This document shows, piece by piece, positions 21,601-26,878 of a stretch of 26,878 bases of DNA. The translations under genes were made by a program, and so were the position numbers. The notes beneath the pieces were generated by a model. That model had not been told where the DNA came from. It saw nothing but the letters and a program-made list of their open reading frames with translations, and searched no databases. Origin of the DNA: Saccoglossus kowalevskii (taxonomy: Eukaryota > Hemichordata > Enteropneusta > Harrimaniidae); NCBI RefSeq assembly GCF_000003605.2, contig NW_003135343.1, positions 245,577-272,454 of the forward strand, read 5' to 3'. Numbering within the stretch: position 1 is the first letter of the stretch; each line of letters begins with the position of its first letter.

Positions 21601-22693
21601 CCTATGATAGGGAATAGAAACAGCAAACAAATAACGCTCGGGCTCAAGCCGCGTTTTAAAATTACAATAATTATTAAGTTTGTCCAAAGTTGTGACATCT
21701 CCTTGCCAATCTAAGTATAAACGATATTTTAGTCTAGAAACAAAAATGTTAACAAAATGACTTGTGTTCGATATCTCTTGCGACTCCCACACCTCGTGCA
21801 TGTTAAAAGAAAATATCCCAGTCTTGTAATTCCCAACAAAATCGATGATTTTATACCAAGGTATCATTGTTATAGTCTGATGCGTCACATCATGTGGGTG
21901 AACGTGGCACAAGAGTTTATTATTCCAAATAGCCTAAACTGCAGACAAACCTCTTGGGTGGGATACATTGTGAAGTGTTGTACATCTTATCTCTACTAAT
22001 AGATTGCTCGACTGATCAGTACAATGAATAGTCTTGCCTCTATCCATGTATCTATCTCGCCCTCTCCCACGTATGGTGTGCTATATTGCCGATTTGTTTG
22101 GTAATTATGATTACATTGTGGCTTGCATGCATTCGTCTTCTCACTTAATGTATACCTTGACGACAGGATATCTTTTGTCTGCTGTGTATTGTGGTGTATT
22201 TTTCTGTAGTTTTGTCTTGCTCTTGTGATTTTTTTTTTAAGAAATTGAGATGTGCTTCCTAATTTGTCAGTCTTTGTTTACCTGTAAAAAAATCAGTTTA
22301 TGATTTGTTTGTCAATCCATTTTATTTGGTGTGATAGTTTAGATGATTATGATCAGTTTTTGTCATGCATCAAAATACACTCACCAGTCACATGACGATC
22401 AGGTTGCTCGATGATGTTGACCCATGCATCAGCTTTATCATATTGGCTGCATGCCTTTCTGATACAACGACTACATGTATACATTCCGCTATCCTCTAAT
22501 TTAGCGTCAAGTACTAATAAATGGTTTTCAGGAGAAAAAAACATTCTGTCGTCTCTATATGCGTTTGCTCTCGCAATGTTGGTATTGTCTTTCCTCCAAT
22601 ATATTGCTGTACCATGGTTGCCTTTACATCTTAACAGGAACCGTTCCCCTGTCACTGTAGATATGTTGACAGGGGTTTCAGAGAACGGAACAT
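11973..22693 (-). CDS. Ig - trypsin-like serine protease - fibrinogen C-terminal fusion protein (8 exons visible, 5' end missing)
   Basis: Exons, in transcript order: 22693-22385, 20882-20802, 20444-20079, 18129-18008, 17291-17145, 16194-16044, 14906-14853, 12601-11973. Every junction is GT-AG and phase-compatible, giving 619 residues and TAA. Residues 1-103 are an Ig domain (C23, W33, DSGMYTC 68-74) and 104-130 a basic linker. The protease has a zymogen Cys133, cleavage at R141/IVGG, His184 (TAAHC), Asp234 (NADIAL) and Ser335 (GDSGGP). Asp329 in the S1 pocket predicts Arg/Lys specificity. 393-410 is a second linker and 411-619 a complete fibrinogen C-terminal domain. Likely secreted and possibly a pattern-recognition protease; that role is inferred. 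No signal peptide was found, so upstream exons probably lie beyond the retroelement block. Confidence 0.85.
12736..14453. mobile_element. Terminal-inverted-repeat element, 1.7 kb, non-coding
   Basis: An 18-bp motif TTGGCGATCCGCTCCGCT at 12736-12753 is exactly inverted at 14436-14453. Between them lies a TG microsatellite and a block repeated about 290 bp apart (about 12860-13030 and 13150-13310) with CAGGTAGGTC, CCACTG(T/C)TGCCAT and CCAAAAA(A)CTGATTTTTG. A third partial copy (CAGCCAAAAAACATG) lies by the right terminus. No transposase frame is visible, so it would be non-autonomous. No clear target-site duplication was seen. It sits in the intron before the fibrinogen exon. Confidence 0.55.
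12785..12816. repeat. (TG)n microsatellite
   Basis: TG dinucleotide run with one TC interruption, inside the terminal-inverted-repeat element. Confidence 0.9.
14454..14852. other. Intron sequence, nothing seen
   Basis: AT-rich intron between the 1.7-kb element and the small linker exon; no repeat or coding signal seen. Confidence 0.4.
14853..14906 (-). CDS. Exon 7: 18-residue linker between protease and fibrinogen domain
   Basis: [18 protein letters not shown], phase 1 at both ends, between acceptor TTTTTAACAG and donor GTAAGAAC. It has one Cys, as does the end of exon 6 (DECINIS), so the two may form a disulfide. Acceptor, donor and phase all fit, which makes this tiny exon credible. It is symmetric and could be skipped without changing frame. 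Confidence 0.7.
14907..16043. other. Intron between protease domain and linker exon
   Basis: No repeats or nested gene that I can support. A short plus-strand frame at 15642-15878 is Lys/His-rich and has no homology that I recognise. Confidence 0.4.
16044..16194 (-). CDS. Exon 6: protease C-terminal part
   Basis: Encodes [19 protein letters not shown] and [19 protein letters not shown], the end of a trypsin fold (SWG-x-GC and PGIYT loops forming the S1 pocket walls). [12 protein letters not shown] follows, leading to the linker. Acceptor ATAATTACAG; donor GTAATA; enters phase 0, leaves phase 1. Confidence 0.92.
16273..16940. repeat. Inverted intronic repeat, arm 1 (about 668 bp)
   Basis: Starts with AACGCTCTAAGTTATAGTG and ends with TTTACTGGACGCAAAAT. 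The reverse complement of the whole stretch is found at 18985-19633 (landmarks TGTGCCGTAATTTTG, AACATGGCTGCC and CAAGCTGTCCCAGG match). It lies in the intron between exons 5 and 6. The open frame at 16423-16749 is not conserved between the arms as protein, so I do not call a gene. The two copies are probably insertions of the same repeat family in opposite orientation. Confidence 0.85.
17145..17291 (-). CDS. Exon 5: protease exon with the catalytic serine
   Basis: Reads [15 protein letters not shown], then [11 protein letters not shown], then [15 protein letters not shown]. The Ser of GDSGGP is the nucleophile, and the Asp six residues before it marks trypsin-like specificity. Acceptor CTCCTTCAG, donor GTAGGA, phase 0 at both ends, 49 codons. 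Confidence 0.95.
17785..17863. repeat. 18-bp tandem repeat, 4.4 copies
   Basis: Four exact copies of ATATGGCTATAAGACCAA plus a partial fifth. It is in the intron between exons 4 and 5. On the minus strand it reads IFGLIA repeated, but only by running through the exon 4 donor site, so it is not protein. Confidence 0.95.
18008..18129 (-). CDS. Exon 4: protease middle part
   Basis: Completes a split Val codon, then [19 protein letters not shown] and [21 protein letters not shown]. The VCLP and GWG landmarks fit the trypsin family between the catalytic Asp and Ser. Acceptor TTTCAAATTGCAG, donor GTAAGA; phase 1 in, phase 0 out. Confidence 0.93.
18130..18984. other. Intron sequence before exon 4
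   Basis: AT-rich; no gene or repeat that I can support. Confidence 0.4.
18985..19633. repeat. Inverted intronic repeat, arm 2 (about 649 bp)
   Basis: Reverse complement of 16273-16940 with moderate divergence and small indels. It lies in the intron between exons 3 and 4, so the two arms bracket exons 4 and 5 about 2 kb apart. Confidence 0.85.
19634..20078. other. Intron sequence after exon 3
   Basis: Apart from a GC-rich spot near 19674-19700 (GGCGCCTTATGGCAGGCGC), AT-rich with no supported feature. Confidence 0.4.
20079..20444 (-). CDS. Exon 3: activation site and catalytic His and Asp
   Basis: Starts after TTTTTTTTCTTCAG with [15 protein letters not shown]. Cleavage after Arg would free Ile-Val-Gly-Gly, and the preceding Cys would tether the light chain. 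[17 protein letters not shown] holds the catalytic His and [11 protein letters not shown] the catalytic Asp. It ends in YIKP with a phase-1 G before donor GTACTG. The open frame continues briefly past the donor but loses trypsin similarity there. Confidence 0.95.
20445..20801. other. Intron between linker exon and exon 3
   Basis: No feature seen apart from the acceptor and donor signals at its ends. Confidence 0.4.
20802..20882 (-). CDS. Exon 2 (visible): basic linker between Ig and protease
   Basis: 27 codons, phase 1 at both ends: [19 protein letters not shown] then GKKPRVSD. Acceptor TTTGCATTGCAG and donor GTAAGT are both strong. It is Lys/Arg-rich and may be an exposed, protease-sensitive hinge. 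A decayed near-copy lies just upstream at 20958-20994. I recognise no domain. Confidence 0.7.
20958..20994 (-). pseudogene. Decayed near-copy of the linker exon
   Basis: CGTGTCAATG...GATG reads [12 protein letters not shown], aligning with RVNVDKSP...RVSD of the real linker exon with a seven-codon deletion. Where the real exon has donor GTAAGT, this copy has GCAGTG, and a TAA stands just before it in frame. It looks like a duplicated exon that has lost its splice sites. Confidence 0.35.
21195..21960 (-). mobile_element. 5'-truncated LINE, C-terminal ORF2 and 3' UTR
   Basis: The frame down to 21280 encodes about 210 residues ending a LINE polymerase polyprotein. It includes LYLDWQG, YNCNF-like spacer, [40 protein letters not shown] and [15 protein letters not shown], the Cys/His tail common in invertebrate LINE ORF2 proteins. 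The 3' UTR contains TTTGGGCCACAGGCCTTTG and AATAAA near 21205. The reading frame meets a TAG near its 5' end. It is inserted in sense orientation in the intron after the Ig exon. Confidence 0.75.
21961..22384. other. Intron sequence next to the Ig exon
   Basis: T-rich intron on the plus strand; perhaps more decayed LINE sequence at its low end; nothing else seen. Confidence 0.35.
22385..22693 (-). CDS. Exon 1 (visible): Ig-like domain
   Basis: 103 codons, phase 1 at both ends, between acceptor TATCTTTATTGCAG and donor [18 protein letters not shown], then [25 protein letters not shown] and AWVNII give the B-strand Cys, core Trp, D-x-G-x-Y-x-C and G strand of an Ig fold. Two extra Cys (SRCIRKAC) next to the second canonical Cys may form a further disulfide. 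The phase-1 start means at least one more exon upstream. Confidence 0.9.
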
Positions 22694-23242
22694 CTGCAAT
22701 AAAGATATTTTAAGAAGAAAAAAACGATTTTTTTGGAGACCGTTATAGTGCTGATATATTATATTATATGGTTTAGTTTCCCATGATAACTGAATGGCCG
22801 AAAATATCAATAAACCTTATAAACGTATAAGTATATACCTAATAAAATGAAAACAAGCGATCACTTAACTGTGTTTATGATATAACTATTTCAAATGTAA
22901 TGGAACAATCTATGGGTTTGAAAAATCACGTTCAGATGTAAAATGTTATGCTTGAAAATTTGGGTATTATAATTTATCATACACGTGGACACATTATCAC
23001 CAAGTTGTGACGTCATACTGCGGTGATATGCAGTACATAAGTACATGTGTGCGATATGGTATCAAACTACTTTCAGAATTTACTTGTTCAGATTTGCCGC
23101 TGGTGTGAACATGTGCAAAATGTGGCGTACAAAACAAAAAATGATATATTTGTTTTTTTTGGATTTGTACACGCTGAAGAACCCTATGTAACGTGTCCAT
23201 TGTTCTAAGTATGATATTTAGTGATTTATGCGACTAAAAATA
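22694..23242. other. Upstream of the Ig exon, no exon found
   Basis: I looked on the minus strand for a phase-1 exon with a signal peptide and found none that fits. AT-rich. Confidence 0.35.
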
Positions 23243-23364
23243 CACTATAATTATCAACAGACTGTTCTAGTCTCAAGGTCTGAGTCGGAGGTGCGCAAAA
23301 CCACCAAAAAACAAGACTGTAACCTAACCAAGGCCCCAATACAGTCTGTTACTTAGCAATAGTG
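23243..23364. repeat. Possible small MITE, 122 bp
   Basis: CACTAT-N7-AACAGACTGT at the left end is matched in reverse at the right (ACAGTCTGTT-N8-ATAGTG). The interior is GC-richer than the flanks. Confidence 0.4.
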
Positions 23365-23938
23365 ATCGAGCAGGCGTAGTCAAGCGACGTTTACCGCCAG
23401 TTGTGTATTGTCACATTTCCATGTCTTCTTAATATGCCATGCTTCTACCATGCTTCATCGGACTTTTTTCAAAGTAGGCACAATAACAAGAAATATAGTA
23501 CGTAATATATATCTGTCGATTAGTTTGCCATTCTGTTACCGTACGACCGACTTGTGGCCTATTTAGACCCCCCCCCTCAAGAAAACGCCTAAAATTCATA
23601 TTCAACATGTCACCAACTGTTTGCTAGGTACGCATTGATCGATTTCATTCAAACTTATATTAACATCACTCACGATTTATATCCGTTTCTCGAAATGTTC
23701 TTTTACAGGCAATCTTTAAATTTGATACAACGTCAAAACATAATGGGTTGTACAGCCACTTCGGTTATTTCTTAATTTTGATGAAATTTAATCGACTGGC
23801 AGTCAATTTGGTAAAATAAAAAATATTAAATCGCAAATATGTGAATGGTTTTTTTTTTCTGGTGTCCTTGAAAACTGTGTTGAAAGTAATTACCAAAATT
23901 GACATAATATGAATTAGGGAAAATTGCAGGTTTGGTTC
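23365..23938. other. No gene seen
   Basis: AT-rich, with a C7 run near 23569; no coding or repeat signal. Confidence 0.35.
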
Positions 23939-24372
23939 GGCATTTTATGATATCTTTAATCGACTTTCGTCAAAGTACGTTAAGATAAAATCAGCTCATA
24001 AACGCCCTAATTCTATTCGCAAACCATGGCTAATCAAAGCTATGGTTAAATCTATTATTACTGCACAAAGGCTTTGCACTGAAATGGAAACAATATAGAA
24101 ACATGTTTACCAAGCTCCTTAAGTTGTCCAACAATTGTATTTTAGAAATCAGATCTCAGCTGCTATTGGTACCACTAATACGACGTGGAAAGTAATCAAC
24201 GAAATATATATTTACAATCTTCCATCTAAGCATATCATCTTTACTTGTTAAATTCCACATGAATTCTGGGCCATAATTTGTTTGTTGTTTACATCTATTA
24301 TATTTTTAATTCTGCCAATGTGTTTAATATTCAACTATTCGCCGATGATACTGATTTATTCATATTTATTAC
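23939..24372 (+). mobile_element. Decayed LINE reverse-transcriptase fragment
   Basis: A trace spread over several frames: AFYDIFNRLSSKYVKIKSAH, then RKPWLIKAMVKSI (linker between endonuclease and RT), WKQYRNMFTKLLKLSNN after a frameshift, TTWKVINEIYIYNLPSKH, and finally FNIQLFADDTDLFIF with the catalytic F-x-DD motif. The order matches LINE ORF2 proteins of the Jockey/CR1-like type, but most of the RT fingers and palm between the last two blocks are deleted. There are several stops. It is on the opposite strand to the Ig-protease gene. Confidence 0.75.
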
Positions 24373-24387
24373 GAACTATACAATTAA

Positions 24388-24546
24388 ACCAACCCGCATT
24401 GGACCAGCGTGGTGAGTTACGGTTCAACCCCACAACACAATGAAGCTTCTGTGGAGGCCATCCGCCAGCAGTGGCGTGAAAGGCTGAGGAGGAGGAGGAA
24501 GAGGAGGAGGTGGTGGTGGTGGTGGTGGTGATGATGATGATGATGT
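24388..24546 (+). mobile_element. LINE-like 3' tail ending in GGA/GGT/GAT repeats
   Basis: CCGCATTGGACCAGCGTGGT and CCAGCAGTGGCGTGAAAGGC are the kind of sequence found at 3' ends of some invertebrate LINEs and their derived short elements. It is followed by (GAG)n, (GGT)n and (GAT)n to 24546. Assignment to a family is from memory of the motif only. Confidence 0.45.
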
Positions 24547-24735
24547 CACCCGAGTAGAATGTGGCGTCACAGTGCTCTCGCTTTACAAGCCTTTCCGAAG
24601 TTTGTAGAACTCGTACACGCTAAAACACAGCGATAGTATACTTGTGAATACAACTACTCTGCATAGGTGAGCTACATTGACATTTTTATTGAATTCCAAA
24701 AAAGAAAAATCAACTCGGTACTGGCAAAAAGCAAG

Positions 24736-26258
24736 ATGGCGTCCCAACCCGATGCCGAAGATAGACCAACCCAGTCGCTTGCTGGCCTAACAAGAAAACA
24801 CGCCATTAAGTGTGAATCGATTGATGGGACTAGGATTGAAATTTACTTAGAAGCTATTGCCGGGATTACTGGACCTAAGAATATTGTAGCGGCATCAAGT
24901 GTGAATGGTTCCGTGATTGTTTTTCTTAGCTCGGTCACCTGGGTGAATGACATCTGCACTAGAGGTTTGGAGGTGATACACGTAGAGCCACTAATTAAAC
25001 CTGCAACAAAGATCCTGGTCTCCGGTGTACCACCGTTTATACCTGACGCGCTTATTCATAATGAATTGTCACGATTTGGTAAAGTTATAAGCACTATTCG
25101 ATCTATACCACTGGGATGTAAGAACGAGGCCCTTAAACATGTAAAATCTTTCCGGAGATACGCATTTGTACTACTGATTTCTGACTTACGGGGTGAACTA
25201 TATGGGCAAACGGATATACAATTCCAAGAAAAAAGCTACAAAGTTTATTTGTCAGCAGACCAAATGAGATGTTTTTAAATGCTAACAAACAGGTCGCATA
25301 CAAAGAAACTGTCCAAACTTACGACAGTCAATTGAAACACCTGACAACAATACTACTATTGATGCCACTGAGCACCCGAACAACAAAACATCTGCCCACG
25401 TAGATCAACAGCCAACCAATGACTGTGTACCAGCTTCGGAACCTATGAGCAACAATGAGATAACCAACAAAGTAAACACCGAGTCAATCAACAGCAACGA
25501 AAGCACACCAAATGACGTAACCGATCAGGCTATTATAACACACGAGCCAAATGCACACAACAATACCCCGGACGTACACACCGAAAACGACCAGCCTGAA
25601 ACTGATCAACAACTAATGGATACTAGTTTTGACACCGAAAGAGCAACCAACAACAACGACAACACTGATTACAAACAACAACCCACTAGCAACGATACTG
25701 ATACCGAAAATAACCACCGTGATGATGATGATGATGATGACGAAAGAGATAGGGTACTAACCCCTACTCCAACACCCCCTCTGCACCTTTCCTTTTCGAT
25801 TCGCCATTGCCTCCATCACCACCGCCCCTTGCCACGCCACCACTGGTAGAGCCTGGGTTTGTACCGGACAGTATCGGCAGTACTCGATACTCGCCGCTTA
25901 CGACACAGAACATCGACACTCTATCTGAGAACACAACCCAGGAAACAGACGACAACGAATCAGTAATGTCCGATTTGTCAGAAATATCACAATCTTGCGA
26001 AGCATCTATTACATCGATTATAGAATTTCTAGAAGACGTCAAACATTCAAAAAGGTTCATAGAAAAGTGTATGAAATACAACCCAAACCTCAGAGAACTT
26101 CAAAACAACTAATGAAATACCGATCATCACAGTCACTAATAAAATCACAACAAGCTCGAATCTACAAAATGATCACTAAAATAAGAAGCCACCTGAAATC
26201 AACCGGAAGAGCCACCGCAGTTGAGGACAACACGCCACCTTTGCAACCAACATGTTAA
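24736..26258 (+). pseudogene. Tx1-like ORF1, several frame lesions
   Basis: Start chosen at ATG 24736 (MASQPDAEDRP, good context AAGATGG); an upstream in-frame ATG at 24667 is possible. An RNA-binding-like part runs to CF at 25278. There a one-base shift, a stop and a His-to-Arg change break what would be a CCHC knuckle (C-x2-C-x4-R-x4-C). The frame resumes at about 25300-25790 as an Asn/Thr/Asp-rich segment with a D-run from (GAT)n. It shifts again near 25770-25800 into SPLPPSPPPLATPPLVEPGF and a helical part (IIEFLEDVKHSKRFIEKC), and once more near 26100 into QLMKYRSSQSLIKSQQAR, ending at TAA 26256-26258. Either dead or error-laden sequence. Confidence 0.7.
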
Positions 26259-26297
26259 TACACAAAGTTTACATCATATATACTTTTAGTCACGTCC

Positions 26298-26878
26298 ATG
26301 GCTCTGTCGTGTTTAACCCTTAACGTGCGTGGATGTAGGGACTCACTCAAACGTTCCCAAATCTTTGAGTTTTTAAAACATAACAACACAGCAGACGTCT
26401 ACCTATTACAAGAAACTCACACGAATCCTAGAGACAAGGTAACTTGGCCGTTGATATGGAGGGGAAAATGCATTCTATCGCACGCCACTACGTACAGTGC
26501 GGGGGCAGCTATTTTATTCGCTCCAAATTCCAACATAGAAATAACCAGCAAATCTGAACCAATCCTCGGACACTTAATACACGCTAATGTAAGGATCAAC
26601 GATATCCAAACCAACATCATCAACATATACGCACCTACGGACCCTGGTGAACGCATTGCTTGCTTCACTAAACTTTCTACACTCCTCTCCGGCTTGAACG
26701 AAGATCCAATAATTATCGGCGGAGATTTCAACTGCACTATTAAACCAGACCAAGACAGAATTCACAGCACCGAACCCGCACCTCGCACAGCACGATATTT
26801 ATCCAACCTCATAAGTAAACATAAACTCACGGACAGCTGGCGCTATCACCATGGCAACAACAGAAACTATACCTGGCA
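26298..26878 (+). CDS. Tx1-like ORF2, N-terminal endonuclease domain (partial)
   Basis: ATG at 26298 opens 193 codons without a stop to the window edge. Motifs of the exonuclease III-like nuclease of non-LTR elements are in order: LTLNVRGCRDS (Asn), VYLLQETH (Glu), GAAILFAPNS, INIYAPTDPGE, and PIIIGGDFNC (catalytic Asp/Asn). This nuclease nicks target DNA to prime reverse transcription. The RT domain would follow to the right. Unlike ORF1, nothing visible here is broken. It starts 39 bp after the end of ORF1. Confidence 0.88.
   Translation, partial: MALSCLTLNVRGCRDSLKRSQIFEFLKHNNTADVYLLQETHTNPRDKVTWPLIWRGKCILSHATTYSAGAAILFAPNSNIEITSKSEPILGHLIHANVRINDIQTNIINIYAPTDPGERIACFTKLSTLLSGLNEDPIIIGGDFNCTIKPDQDRIHSTEPAPRTARYLSNLISKHKLTDSWRYHHGNNRNYTW

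Larger units (their letters stand above)
24547..26878 (+). mobile_element. Tx1/L1-like non-LTR retrotransposon, right end outside the window
   Basis: A two-ORF layout: ORF1 (24736-26258, damaged) with an RRM-like segment, a CCHC position and an acidic Asp/Thr/Asn-rich tail; then ORF2 (from 26298) starting with an apurinic-endonuclease-like domain. The element seems to begin just after the GGT/GAT microsatellite. The ORF1 type (VSGVPPFIPDALIHNELSRF, IPLGCKNEALKHV, FRR) matches the ORF1 family known from Xenopus Tx1 and fish/invertebrate relatives. Confidence 0.8.

Noticed and set aside
22997-23200. Possible upstream exon of the Ig-protease gene
   Set aside because: The frame has no signal peptide and its candidate donor (CAA|GTAAAT) gives the wrong phase.
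26417-26737. Minus-strand frames at the right end
   Set aside because: Antisense to the open endonuclease domain of the retrotransposon.

Overview
The window looks like nuclear DNA of a marine invertebrate animal (a bilaterian; I cannot place it further). It is AT-rich. Its genes are split by GT-AG introns, its proteins are animal extracellular or Golgi types (Ig, trypsin, fibrinogen C-terminal, type II sulfotransferase), and its intergenic and intronic DNA is full of decayed LINEs, inverted repeats and microsatellites. No rRNA, tRNA or CRISPR was seen.

Left part (1-6920): a plus-strand gene for a type II Golgi carbohydrate sulfotransferase has N-terminal/membrane-anchor exons at about 2699-3258 and a large catalytic exon at 5746-6796. 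Its promoter and 5' exons lie in one arm of a palindrome. The other arm (1-1187) carries an inverted second copy of the same exons, with the same splice sites, pointing out of the window to the left. Between the arms is a 41-bp minisatellite of about 25 copies. The simplest reading is a head-to-head duplicated sulfotransferase pair.

Middle (6921-11915): about 5 kb without an intact gene. It holds microsatellites, small palindromes, a broken fragment resembling the nuclease-like region that precedes family-B DNA polymerases of large mobile elements, and one unidentified coding-like remnant.

Right-centre (11916-22693): a minus-strand gene whose eight visible exons join in frame into a 619-residue C-terminal portion. 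Its architecture is Ig domain, short linker, complete trypsin-like protease (R/IVGG activation site, His/Asp/Ser triad, Asp at the S1 pocket), short linker, fibrinogen C-terminal domain. All module borders fall in phase-1 introns. It combines in one chain what ficolins (fibrinogen-type recognition) and their partner proteases do as separate proteins, and it resembles a mollusc-type FREP (Ig + fibrinogen) with a protease between the two domains. This is the best candidate in the window for an undescribed system. Its introns hold an inverted pair of about 650-bp repeats bracketing two protease exons, a terminal-inverted-repeat element, an 18-bp tandem repeat and a LINE 3' fragment. The 5' end of the gene was not found and probably lies beyond the right edge.

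Right end (22694-26878): stacked retroelements. A decayed LINE reverse-transcriptase piece is followed by a LINE-like 3' tail ending in GGT/GAT repeats. Then comes a Tx1/L1-like element with a damaged ORF1 (RRM-like region plus broken CCHC knuckle) and an open ORF2 whose apurinic-endonuclease domain runs off the window.
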